64,000 nucleotides of DNA from Picrophilus oshimae DSM 9789 (lineage in GTDB: Archaea > Thermoplasmatota > Thermoplasmata > Thermoplasmatales > Thermoplasmataceae), in the NCBI RefSeq assembly GCF_900176435.1, contig NZ_FWYE01000001.1, positions 584,971-648,970 on the forward strand. The letters are read 5' to 3'. Both the position numbers and the translations under genes were made by a program. How positions within the stretch are numbered: position 1 is the first letter of the stretch; every line of letters starts with the position of its first letter. The notes beneath the pieces were generated by a model. It saw only the letters and a list, made by a program, of their open reading frames with translations, searched no databases and was not told the origin of the DNA. Shown piece by piece: positions 1-8,196 of the stretch.

Positions 1-1
1 T

Positions 2-298
2 GCATCCGTTATATCTGTAATAGATATGAACAGTGAGCAATACGATAAAAAATACCATGAGTATATTAATGCAGGCTCGGATTTCATATTGTTTGAGGAC
101 AGATCCGGTATAATAAAAAGGCTGCCTGAACTGTTAAATTACAAAAAAATTGGCATTGCCGGCAAGATCTCTCCTGAGAACGTTTCCATTGCATCATCAT
201 TTAATCCTGAACTGATAGATGCAAGCAGCGGGCTTGAATTATATACAGGAAAGAAGTCCCCGGAAAGGTTAAAAATGTTCTTCGAGGCGTTAAAATGA
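2..298 (+). CDS. trpF: Phosphoribosylanthranilate isomerase, C-terminal part (5' end outside window)
   Basis: The frame is open from the first bases of the window, so only the last 98 or so residues of a TIM-barrel enzyme are seen. The visible part has the typical TrpF ending: a GKISPENV segment, then the phosphate-binding DASSGLE segment and a terminal helix KSPERLKMFFEALK. TrpF isomerises N-(5-phosphoribosyl)anthranilate to CdRP in tryptophan synthesis. Its stop overlaps the trpE start as ATGA, which implies translational coupling. The ATG at 26 is internal to the barrel and is not the real start. The identification rests on the C-terminal motifs and on the operon context (E, G and C follow). 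Confidence 0.85.
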   Translation, partial: ASVISVIDMNSEQYDKKYHEYINAGSDFILFEDRSGIIKRLPELLNYKKIGIAGKISPENVSIASSFNPELIDASSGLELYTGKKSPERLKMFFEALK

Positions 299-1431
299 TA
301 TATAATAATATAGAAAAATTTGAGGATAAAAACTTTGCATACTTCTGCAAATTCAATGGAAACACTGGACAGGAACGTCTCTTTGTATCAGATGATTACA
401 ACACTCTTTACAAGGACTCTGAAGGATTCCTTGAGAGCGAGGTCTACGATCTTATTAATAAAAATGAATTCATACCTGCATGCGCGACTTACTCGCTTGC
501 AAACTATTTTAATAATATATATGAAAAGGAGAAGTATCCATACTTTTATTATATGATACCTGAAAGATCATATAAATCTAATATAGAGAGAAAATCGTTT
601 AAAACTGTTTCATTAAAATCAAATTATAATGATATATCAATATCATTGAAGATAAAAGAATTAATAGAAAGAATAAGGGCAGGTGAGCTGCTTCAGGTTG
701 TTATATCAAGGGAATTCTATCTTAAAAATATAGATTTTAAGAGGTTATTATCGTCATTTATAAATAATGATTCATCGCTTTATGTTTATTATTATAAATT
801 TGGGGATACAAGAATTATAGGCAGCTCACCGGAGAACGTTTTTACGATAAATAATAATATAATAAATGTTAGGCCAATTGCAGGCACGAGAAGGCGCGGC
901 TCAGATGAATATGATGATAAGATCCTTGAGAATGAACTGTTAAACAATGAGAAGGAAAAACTTGAGCACAGGATGCTTTTGGATCTTGCAAGAAACGACC
1001 TTGGAAGGATCTGCGAACCTGGTACCGTAAACGTTGATTACTCAATGAAAATAGAGAAATTTTTAACAGTGCAGCACATGGTAAGCAGCGTCACGGGCAA
1101 AACGAACGCATCATTAAGGGATATATTCGCATCAGTTTTTCCGGCCGGTACAGTTTCAGGAGCCCCAAAAAAACGTGCCATGGAGCTGATAAATAAATAC
1201 GAGGATAATATTAGAAAAGAGTATGCCGGTGCCATTGGAATAATATCAAAGGATTATACGGACATGGCGCTTGTTATAAGAACAATATTCTCACATGATA
1301 ACGTGGTAACAGCAAGGGCGGGTGCAGGTATAGTCAAGGATTCAATACCAGAAGATGAGGTAAATGAGATGTTTTCAAAGGCCATGACCGTCATGGGTGA
1401 TTACTATGAGGAAAGTGTTGATAATAGATAA
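295..1431 (+). CDS. trpE: Anthranilate synthase component I
   Basis: Converts chorismate plus ammonia (from TrpG) to anthranilate, the committed step to tryptophan. The chorismate-binding fold is clear: GSSPE at residues 176-180, RPIAGTRRRG at 193-202, LDLARNDLGR at 229-238 and FPAGTVSGAPK at 282-292. At 378 residues it is shorter than bacterial TrpE (about 500) because the N-terminal region is reduced, as in other compact archaeal versions. I cannot judge by eye whether the N-terminal feedback-inhibition site for tryptophan is kept. The start overlaps the trpF stop, and the 3' end overlaps trpG by 26 bases. Confidence 0.94.
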   Translation: MIYNNIEKFEDKNFAYFCKFNGNTGQERLFVSDDYNTLYKDSEGFLESEVYDLINKNEFIPACATYSLANYFNNIYEKEKYPYFYYMIPERSYKSNIERKSFKTVSLKSNYNDISISLKIKELIERIRAGELLQVVISREFYLKNIDFKRLLSSFINNDSSLYVYYYKFGDTRIIGSSPENVFTINNNIINVRPIAGTRRRGSDEYDDKILENELLNNEKEKLEHRMLLDLARNDLGRICEPGTVNVDYSMKIEKFLTVQHMVSSVTGKTNASLRDIFASVFPAGTVSGAPKKRAMELINKYEDNIRKEYAGAIGIISKDYTDMALVIRTIFSHDNVVTARAGAGIVKDSIPEDEVNEMFSKAMTVMGDYYEESVDNR

Positions 1432-1960
1432 TTATGATTCATTTACATATAATATATACCAGTACATCTCGATGCTTGGCTATAAGGCAGACGTTTTTAA
1501 AAACGATGATATAAAAAATGATGATTACGATAAGATTATAATATCGCCAGGGCCTGGAAGCCCGGAGAATCCCGGTGATACAGGCAATCTATTATACTTT
1601 ATTGAAAGGCATCCTGAAAAGAAATACCTTGGCATATGCTTTGGGCACCAGTTCCTTGCATACTACCTTGGCTCTGGTCTTGGCATATCAAAGAGGATCA
1701 TGCACGGTGAGATCGATGAGATAAAACATTATGATTCAATTTTATACAAAAATATACCTGAGAATTTCAGCGTTATAAGGTACCATTCAATTGTTGTTAA
1801 TAAACCAAAAAATATAATAGTCGATGCCATTTCAAACAGCACCGGAGAGATCATGGGCTTTCATAATAATGATATGTCCATCTTCGGTGTTCAGTTCCAT
1901 CCGGAGAGCTATTTCTCATCCTATGGCATAAAGATATTAAAAAATTTTATGGAGGCATAA
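1406..1960 (+). CDS. trpG: Anthranilate synthase component II, glutamine amidotransferase
   Basis: Class I glutamine amidotransferase that supplies ammonia to TrpE. The sequence starts MRKVLIIDNYDSFTYN, the usual family start, so I prefer the ATG at 1406 over the GTG at 1397. It contains the oxyanion segment SPGPGSP, the nucleophile Cys in GICFGHQ (about residue 78), and the catalytic His and Glu in FHPES (about 165 and 167). It is 184 residues, normal for a free-standing TrpG. It lies within the trpE 3' end and 2 bases before trpC, so the genes are cotranscribed and probably coupled. Confidence 0.94.
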   Translation: MRKVLIIDNYDSFTYNIYQYISMLGYKADVFKNDDIKNDDYDKIIISPGPGSPENPGDTGNLLYFIERHPEKKYLGICFGHQFLAYYLGSGLGISKRIMHGEIDEIKHYDSILYKNIPENFSVIRYHSIVVNKPKNIIVDAISNSTGEIMGFHNNDMSIFGVQFHPESYFSSYGIKILKNFMEA

Positions 1961-1962
1961 AA

Positions 1963-2715
1963 ATGATTGTTGATGATATTTACAAAAACAACGATAAAAA
2001 AATCCTGATAAAAAGGAACATGCGCTCAAGGGGCATTTTAAGCATGAGATCATCAATAATGAATTTTAATTCAAATAAAAAAATAGGCATAATAGCAGAA
2101 TTTAAGAGAAGGTCACCATCCGGCTTTGTTAATAATGAAAATACTGATATTTTTAAATACTATGACGTGATACACAATAGCATAGCAGGGATGAGCATAT
2201 TAACAGAGGAAAGATACTTTAATGGAAATCAAATGGATGTGGTCTCGGTGCAAAGATACAATATTCCAATACTAATAAAGGACTTCGTATCAAATGATGA
2301 AATGATAGAATCGTCATACATGATAGGCGGCGATGTAATATTGTTAATAGCGGACTTCCTGGAAAGGGATAAAATAGAAATGTTGAACAGGAAAATAAAA
2401 AGTCTTGGCATGGAGGCATTGATAGAATTCCACGATTTAAAGGCCTTTGAAAGGATAACAACCGATGAAAACGTAATAATAGGGTACAACAGGAGAAACC
2501 TTAAAACACTGAAAATAGAGGATGAATCCTTTGATGCACACGATTTAATAAGATCAACAGGCCTTTTATCAGTTCTTGAAAGCGGGATCACATCTGAAAA
2601 TATATTAAAGATGCCGAGGTACAATGCCATGCTGATAGGCTCATCAATATTGTCAAATGATAGTGTATTAAAATCCGCAGGGATGATAAAATATGATGGT
2701 TTCGGATATTCTTAA
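1963..2715 (+). CDS. trpC: Indole-3-glycerol phosphate synthase
   Basis: Closes CdRP to indole-3-glycerol phosphate. The TIM-barrel signatures are present in order: [10 protein letters not shown] (residues 45-54), SILTE (about 78-82), ILIKDF (103-108, catalytic Lys), EFHD, GYNRRNL, ESGI and the phosphate-binding LIGSSIL near the end. 250 residues is the usual size. It starts 2 bases after the trpG stop and its 3' end overlaps the next gene by 23 bases, so the whole block reads as one operon. Confidence 0.93.
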   Translation: MIVDDIYKNNDKKILIKRNMRSRGILSMRSSIMNFNSNKKIGIIAEFKRRSPSGFVNNENTDIFKYYDVIHNSIAGMSILTEERYFNGNQMDVVSVQRYNIPILIKDFVSNDEMIESSYMIGGDVILLIADFLERDKIEMLNRKIKSLGMEALIEFHDLKAFERITTDENVIIGYNRRNLKTLKIEDESFDAHDLIRSTGLLSVLESGITSENILKMPRYNAMLIGSSILSNDSVLKSAGMIKYDGFGYS

Positions 2716-3463
2716 TTTAAAGGAATCACTAATAGTCATGGCAGGCCCGTGCTCTGTTGAGAGCGAGAGCCAGGTTCTTGAGACGGCACGCGCCCTGAAG
2801 AGGCTCGGTGTTAATGTTTTAAGGGGCGGTGCGTTCAAGCCAAGGACCTACCCGGAATCGTTCCAGGGTCTTGGGGAGGATGGCTTAAAGATACTTGCAA
2901 TGGCCAGGGAGGAAACGGGTATGTCCATAGTAACCGAGGCCATGGACCTTGAATCGTTAAGGCTCGTGGAAAAATACGCTGATATAATACAGATAGGCTC
3001 AAGGAACTCACAGAACTTTCCATTGTTAAAGGCAGCTGGCAAAACAATGAAGCCAGTGCTGTTAAAACGTGGCTTTGGAAATACAATTGACGAGTTAATA
3101 GGATCATCAAGGTACATATCAATGTCCGGGAACAATAATATAATGCTGGTTGAGCGTGGCATAAGAACCTTTGAAAACTCAACAAGGTTCACGCTTGATG
3201 TTTCCGCTGTGCCCGTTCTTCATGAAAAAGTAAATTACCCTGTTATTATAGATCCAAGCCATCCGGCCGGGAATTCAAGGTACGTTGAACCGCTGGCGCT
3301 TGCCGGAATAGCAGCAGGTGCCGATGGAATCATAGTCGAGGTACATCCAGATCCATCAAGGGCGCTCAGTGATGCAGCCCAGCAATTAAATCTGGATCAG
3401 TTCTCAAGGCTCTACTCAAAGATAAAGGAGATCTCAAGGGTAATGAATAAAAATGTTATTTAA
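2693..3463 (+). CDS. aroF: 3-deoxy-7-phosphoheptulonate (DAHP) synthase, type I beta
   Basis: Condenses phosphoenolpyruvate and erythrose 4-phosphate, the first step of the shikimate pathway. Diagnostic pieces are AGPCSVES (residues 17-24), GGAFKPRT (45-52), the LLKRG segment, and DPSHPAG with the metal-binding His. At 256 residues it is only the catalytic barrel, with no N-terminal ferredoxin-like or C-terminal chorismate-mutase regulatory domain, so it is probably not allosterically controlled by an in-cis domain. It overlaps trpC by 23 bases, placing the pathway entry step under the same transcription as the tryptophan branch. ATGs at 2693 and 2696 are both possible starts. Confidence 0.93.
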   Translation: MMVSDILNLKESLIVMAGPCSVESESQVLETARALKRLGVNVLRGGAFKPRTYPESFQGLGEDGLKILAMAREETGMSIVTEAMDLESLRLVEKYADIIQIGSRNSQNFPLLKAAGKTMKPVLLKRGFGNTIDELIGSSRYISMSGNNNIMLVERGIRTFENSTRFTLDVSAVPVLHEKVNYPVIIDPSHPAGNSRYVEPLALAGIAAGADGIIVEVHPDPSRALSDAAQQLNLDQFSRLYSKIKEISRVMNKNVI

Positions 3464-4805
3464 TACTGTAATTTAAATTATGTTTGTGCATTTTAAACGG
3501 ATAAAGGATCATTACCATTAATGAGTATAAAACTATTGCAATTATTGAATAATTAAATGGAAACGCCGCGTCTATTAATGCATAGTACATTGCAATTAGT
3601 ATTATTATGCTTGAGATTCCAGGCATAAGAACATCGTAAACAAATGACCTTTTATTCACTGAAAGGCTTGTGTTTACAATTATATGTATTATTAATGTTG
3701 CCATGGTGCTAAGCGTTGCAAAGAATATAAATGCATCAAGAAAGCCGTTGTAGCCGTAATATTTATAAAATACCATCAATGATATTATTAAAGAAACAGC
3801 GAATATTAAAATTGATAAATAAAGGGCATTCACAGGAGTCCCGTTCTTATTTAACTTTAAGAACATTTTATTTATTATATTATCCCTGGCCATTGCATAG
3901 ATGTTCCTTGTTAATGATGTTAATACTGTATTAAAAAGCGTGTATATAATAACAAAGTTCAGGGCAAAGAAGAGCACAGATGCATAGATGCCAAGATGGT
4001 TTCTTATTACAATAAATGCAGGTATTATTGTGTTTGAAAAATCATACATCTTACCTATTCCAAAGCCTATTACAAGTGAATATGATATTAAAACATCTAT
4101 TAATCCTATGATTAATATCATTAACATTACGGCAAGGCCTATGTTCTTCCTTGGCTCCCTTGCCTCCTCGCCAAGTGAAACTATGGAGCCATAGCCTGTG
4201 TATGCAAGGAAGCTTCCTGTTATAAATCCAAGGAAGAGGTTCTTATAGCCTGAAACCGGTGTGAAAACAATGTATGAATTGTCCTTTGACGTTAATATTA
4301 CCGAAAATGATACGATTATTATAAATGCTATCTCAATCAAGTTTATAATAAGCTGCGTTTTGAACGATGCCCTTATACCACTATAAACGGCGTAAAATGC
4401 AGGTATTATTATAATAATTGTTAATAAACCATAGTAACCAGGAACATTAATTCCTGTTAGGTATGATAATGCCGGTGAGAATATCATTATAAGAAATGAT
4501 ATTACAAAGAGCATGTTTGCCATCTGATATATTATATAAAGAAATGCAACATAGAATGATAATGGCCTTCCGCCGTACATTGCATAGCCATAGTAGCCGC
4601 GTGCACTTGCCGTTCTCTTTGAGAACTGGTATAATGTGTTTCCGGTCAATAACGATGCTATCATGCCGATTATAAAGGCAAGCGGGCTTGCACCAAGTGC
4701 AAATGCAGCAACGCTGATTATTCCATCGAAAGTAAACAGTGGCGAGAGCTGCCCCATGCCCTGGAAGATCAATCCAGAGAGGCCTATTGAATTGCTTTTA
4801 AGCAT
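3456..4805 (-). CDS. Amino acid/polyamine permease (APC family)
   Basis: Integral membrane transporter of 449 residues with about 12 hydrophobic segments. The first helix region carries [19 protein letters not shown] and the unwound-helix-like [19 protein letters not shown] segment lies mid-protein, both typical of the APC superfamily; [13 protein letters not shown] is the usual loop after TM6. The substrate cannot be told from sequence, but most relatives carry amino acids. It is convergent with DAHP synthase, with the 3' ends overlapping by 8 bases. A TATA-like stretch (ttatatata) lies about 20-30 bases upstream of the ATG, fitting a leaderless transcript. Confidence 0.88.
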   Translation of the reverse strand: MLKSNSIGLSGLIFQGMGQLSPLFTFDGIISVAAFALGASPLAFIIGMIASLLTGNTLYQFSKRTASARGYYGYAMYGGRPLSFYVAFLYIIYQMANMLFVISFLIMIFSPALSYLTGINVPGYYGLLTIIIIIPAFYAVYSGIRASFKTQLIINLIEIAFIIIVSFSVILTSKDNSYIVFTPVSGYKNLFLGFITGSFLAYTGYGSIVSLGEEAREPRKNIGLAVMLMILIIGLIDVLISYSLVIGFGIGKMYDFSNTIIPAFIVIRNHLGIYASVLFFALNFVIIYTLFNTVLTSLTRNIYAMARDNIINKMFLKLNKNGTPVNALYLSILIFAVSLIISLMVFYKYYGYNGFLDAFIFFATLSTMATLIIHIIVNTSLSVNKRSFVYDVLMPGISSIIILIAMYYALIDAAFPFNYSIIAIVLYSLMVMILYPFKMHKHNLNYSIK

Positions 4806-4861
4806 GATGGTTAATTACCATATTATATATAATAATGATCAAAAACAGTACCTGATGATTA

Positions 4862-5071
4862 TTATTTATGACTATTATTAGGAGACCTCATTGTGATTAC
4901 CCATAATGCCATGGTCAATGCGAATGAGAAGCCCAGGATGCCCGCTATAATATTGTAAGGTACCGGATTCAATTCATATCTTTTTATTATTGATATGACA
5001 TAAACAACGTATATAACTGTTATAACGCCTATTGTAATATTTGCTATTATGAATTTCACCGGTCTCTCCAT
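4862..5071 (-). CDS. Small two-helix membrane protein, unknown function
   Basis: A 69-residue frame with two clear hydrophobic segments (about residues 8-28 and 40-62) separated by a short polar loop, starting MERPVKF and ending in a polar tail. I do not recognise a family. It lies upstream of the permease on the same strand with a 56-base gap that appears to hold the permease promoter, so the two may be separately transcribed. The codon pattern is compatible with a real gene, but the short length keeps confidence moderate. Confidence 0.5.
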   Translation of the reverse strand: MERPVKFIIANITIGVITVIYVVYVISIIKRYELNPVPYNIIAGILGFSFALTMALWVITMRSPNNSHK

Positions 5072-5174
5072 GCATTAATAATTTATACCATGTTCTTATT
5101 TTTTTGTAAGATATTTTTATAATATAATTTATCTTGATAAAAAAAATAATTAATTCAAAGAAATTTACCTAAAC

Positions 5175-6842
5175 ATGTCAAGGACAAAGTTAATAGCAAC
5201 AATAGGCCCTGCAAGTGAATCAATGGAAATTATAAAAAAAATGGCAAATCTTGGGCTTTCATGCATAAGGATAAATACAGCACATATTGAAAATGGATAC
5301 ATAACAAAAGTAGCAAAAATGGTTGATGATGTTAATAAATCAGAGGGCACATACATAGGATTAATGGTGGATTTAAAGGGGCCAGAGTTAAGAACTGGAA
5401 AATTTAAGGACGGCTCATTTAAAATAGATTATAATAAAAAGTATAAAATATCATACAATAAAAATGACAACCCTGACATATTAATAAATTATAATATATC
5501 GGATTTCATAGACGATAAAACATTAATAGCAATGAGCGATGGAAAGTTAAGATTTTCCGTTGATTCTGTAAACGGTGATATAATAAACGTTACATCCCTT
5601 GATTCAGGCTCTTTAAGGGACAACTCAAGGGTCAATGTTCCAGGGAAGTTGTTAAGGCTCGGAAGCCTGACGGACCGCGACAGGATGTTCATAGAGGAGG
5701 GCATAAAAAACAATGTAAACTTCTATGCATTATCATTTGTTCAATCAAGGGAGAATATAAACGAGCTCCAGGATTATCTCTTTGAAAGGAACTGCGATGC
5801 ACAGTTAATATCAAAGATAGAGACAAAGAGTGGCTATGATAACATCGATGAGATAGCAAGGGCCTCTGATTTTATAATGGTTGCCCGGGGCGATCTTGGC
5901 GTTGAGATGCCGTTGAAGGAGGTTACAATAGCACAGAAGAAAATTATAGATGAATCAAGAAAGTATGCAACACCGACAATAGTTGCAACGCAGATGCTTG
6001 AATCCATGGTTAACAACGATTCACCAACAAGGGCCGAGGTCTCTGATATAACAAATGCAATAATTGACGGAACGGACGCATTGATGCTATCCGAGGAAAC
6101 CGCCATAGGAAGGTATCCTGTCGAGGCCATAGGCTATTTAAGCAGCATATCAGACTATGTCGATTCCATGGAGATAAAATACAAGGAACCTGAAAGCTTT
6201 GCCTTTGACAAGGTGGCATTTGCCATATCCAAGGGATTAAAGATGATATCTGACTACACAAACGTTGATTCTATTGTTGCATTCACAAGGTCTGGATTCA
6301 CAGCAAGGCTGGTATCATCAATGAGGCCAGGGAAGATGATATACTCCGTTGTTTCAAGCGATTTCCTTGCAAGGTCATTAAACCTTTTAAAAAGCGTTGT
6401 TCCTGTAAAAATCGATGAATCAATGAAGTCAAAGGAAATATACGATATACTCGTTGATATAAACAGGAGCAATAAGATAAGACCGGGCAAAAAGGTGCTT
6501 GTTGTTTCAGGCTCTCCATACTTTGTCTTCGGCGGCACAAACGAGATAAGGCTTGTAACCATGGGAAAATTCATAGGCCGTGGATATCCTGTTGGTAACA
6601 GCTTCTCAGGTTACTATGAGCCCGATGGCTCTGGGGATATAATAATACTTGATAAATATATAAAAAACTTTGATTACAAAAAATACAAATGCGTTATAAT
6701 AAAAGGCAATGTAAGCGATACAATAAAAAACCTCTTCTATGAAAATAAGATACTTTTATTGTACAACACTGAATTCGACGTTGAATTAAATGAGAAAACA
6801 TTTCTAAACATAGATGGTGATACAGGAATAATAACAGCATAA
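5175..6842 (+). CDS. pyk: Pyruvate kinase with C-terminal swivelling-type extension
   Basis: Transfers phosphate from PEP to ADP. Motifs in order: KLIATIGPAS at the N-terminus, RINTAH (32-37, where many bacteria have RLNFSH), MVDLKGPELRTG (64-75), SKIETKSGYDNIDEI, MVARGDLGVEMP, ATQMLESM, PTRAEVSD and MLSEETAIGRYP. The canonical protein ends near residue 463. Residues 464-555 add a domain ending LNIDGDTGIITA, like the VDGDxGxV ending of PEP-utiliser mobile domains, but I see no catalytic His in it. Similar extra C-terminal domains are known on Bacillus pyruvate kinases. It is monocistronic, with the NYN RNase gene convergent just downstream. Confidence 0.95.
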   Translation: MSRTKLIATIGPASESMEIIKKMANLGLSCIRINTAHIENGYITKVAKMVDDVNKSEGTYIGLMVDLKGPELRTGKFKDGSFKIDYNKKYKISYNKNDNPDILINYNISDFIDDKTLIAMSDGKLRFSVDSVNGDIINVTSLDSGSLRDNSRVNVPGKLLRLGSLTDRDRMFIEEGIKNNVNFYALSFVQSRENINELQDYLFERNCDAQLISKIETKSGYDNIDEIARASDFIMVARGDLGVEMPLKEVTIAQKKIIDESRKYATPTIVATQMLESMVNNDSPTRAEVSDITNAIIDGTDALMLSEETAIGRYPVEAIGYLSSISDYVDSMEIKYKEPESFAFDKVAFAISKGLKMISDYTNVDSIVAFTRSGFTARLVSSMRPGKMIYSVVSSDFLARSLNLLKSVVPVKIDESMKSKEIYDILVDINRSNKIRPGKKVLVVSGSPYFVFGGTNEIRLVTMGKFIGRGYPVGNSFSGYYEPDGSGDIIILDKYIKNFDYKKYKCVIIKGNVSDTIKNLFYENKILLLYNTEFDVELNEKTFLNIDGDTGIITA

Positions 6843-6843
6843 A

Positions 6844-7223
6844 TCATTTTTTCTTTATAAAAATATCCCTGCCTATGAACATGAACGGAACCAGATGTTT
6901 ATCTATGTTCTCTCTAACCCATGGGTCGTCCCTGTAATCATTGAACCTGTCGTTTGTTATTATCATTGCATCGTTCTTTTTTGCATACTCTATGATGAAT
7001 TCGTCTGCGCTTGTATCAGCAGGCGCAATTTTTATTATATTTAAATTCACAAGGTTTTCAAAGTGGTCCTTATCAATTATCTTGTATCTAAGGCTTGCGT
7101 CGCATATGACTATTATATTTTCTATACCATGTTTTTTAAATATCTTATCATGTTGGATATATTTTCTGCGAGCGGTCTTCCGGAGCCAAAGGCAACGTTG
7201 CTTCCATCTATTATATAATCCAT
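6844..7223 (-). CDS. NYN/Zc3h12a-like ribonuclease, split by a -1 frameshift at A_AAA_AAC
   Basis: Two frames together make one PIN-like NYN ribonuclease of about 126 residues. The first (7223 down to a TAG at 7124-7122) gives MDYIIDGSNVAFGSGRP, containing the first conserved Asp. The second, in the -1 frame, gives HGIENIIVICDASLRYK, then APADTSADEFII and IITNDRFNDYRDD, which supply the remaining acidic residues. The switch falls exactly on a TTA-AAA-AAC stretch (7137-7131), a canonical -1 slippery heptamer. It may be programmed frameshifting, a one-base deletion, or a sequence error. Starting at the internal GTG (7050) would leave a fragment without the first Asp, so that is unlikely to be the real product. 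Confidence 0.72.
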
Positions 7224-7248
7224 TGATGCTGATTAATTTTAAAGATAT

Positions 7249-7884
7249 TTAACCTTCGAACAAAATGAATCTTGAATCTATTTTAATATTATTATGAATG
7301 TTATCATCCATGGCAGTGTAACCGCCATCGATAAAATCAATATCATCATTTAATTCGAGGATCTGGTATGCGTTCTCATGCTTAAATATCCTTGAATCTC
7401 CATATTTTATGTATTTCTCCCTGTATTTTAAATCCCCGGAGAAAACAAACTTCCAGTTGTAATTTAAAAATGTATCATCATCAATAAAATATTCATCTCC
7501 TGATACATCTAGAATTCCATTTACAAAGAGAAAACGTTTAACCTCTTTAAATTTGTTCTTTTTAACCATGTTAAGTGATTTATAATTATCGTCCTTGACT
7601 ATTAACCTCATCTTTTTATTGTATTTCCTTGCGTAATCTATAAGCAATGATGCTATTCCAAGGTTTCTGTGGTCGGGATCAACGCGTATGCCGCTGAGCC
7701 ATATTGTATTATCCGGCATCTCCTCGATTTTCATGAAGCCCTTTATCTTATCGTCATAATAAACAAGAACCGTTCCAGTATTTAAATAATCAATGCCAGC
7801 CTTATTTATGTAATCATCGTACCCCGCAACCGATGATATATAACTTATGTATGGCCAGTCCTCAATCCCCGCGGTTCTTATCAT
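7249..7884 (-). CDS. GNAT-family N-acetyltransferase
   Basis: The N-terminal half (residues 1 to about 125) is a GNAT fold: a MIRTAGIEDWPYI start, then the acetyl-CoA strand and loop IRVDPDHRNLGIASLLIDYA (motif A, with the R/Q-x-x-G-x-G/A pattern as RNLGIA), then SLNMVKKNKF. The remaining about 85 residues are a C-terminal region I do not recognise. The acceptor (protein N-terminus, lysine or small molecule) cannot be told. It is divergent from the surface protein at 8197 across an AT-rich gap and sits 25 bases upstream of the NYN RNase start on the same strand. Confidence 0.8.
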   Translation of the reverse strand: MIRTAGIEDWPYISYISSVAGYDDYINKAGIDYLNTGTVLVYYDDKIKGFMKIEEMPDNTIWLSGIRVDPDHRNLGIASLLIDYARKYNKKMRLIVKDDNYKSLNMVKKNKFKEVKRFLFVNGILDVSGDEYFIDDDTFLNYNWKFVFSGDLKYREKYIKYGDSRIFKHENAYQILELNDDIDFIDGGYTAMDDNIHNNIKIDSRFILFEG

Positions 7885-8168
7885 AAAGGGCTATAAACAA
7901 TTTTTATTTTTAAACTTTTTATTATCCATGAAATACATAAAATTTTTAATTTTATTAAATAAATATTTCTAAATCAATTTTATTTATATATTTAATAATA
8001 TTATTCATACATAATACGTCATTAAATTTAATAATAGTTACATTACAATAAAAATATTTGCATTAAATAAAAATATTTTTTAGTTTTTTCCTAATAAAAA
8101 TATAATTTTATTAATAAAAACTATAAATAAAAAATTTTATTTTATTATTTTTTTATATTACCAAAATA
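7885..8168. other. AT-rich divergent intergenic region
   Basis: About 300 bases between two divergent genes, made almost only of A and T with many short runs. No open frame of note and no clear inverted or direct repeat pattern. It must contain both promoters; the one for the rightward gene can be placed (next entry). Confidence 0.6.
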
Positions 8169-8178
8169 TTATATATTA
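8169..8178 (+). promoter_or_regulatory. TATA-like box of the beta-propeller surface protein
   Basis: The sequence ttatatatta is centred about 24 bases before the ATG at 8197, the spacing expected when transcription starts at or beside the start codon (leaderless mRNA). Confidence 0.5.
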
Positions 8179-8196
8179 TGTCACAATCCAAATTAA

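Noticed and set aside
1038..1235. Antisense frames inside trpE, trpC, DAHP synthase, pyruvate kinase and other genes.
   Set aside because: They are composition-driven shadows of strongly coding frames, with no domain resemblance and no plausible start signals.
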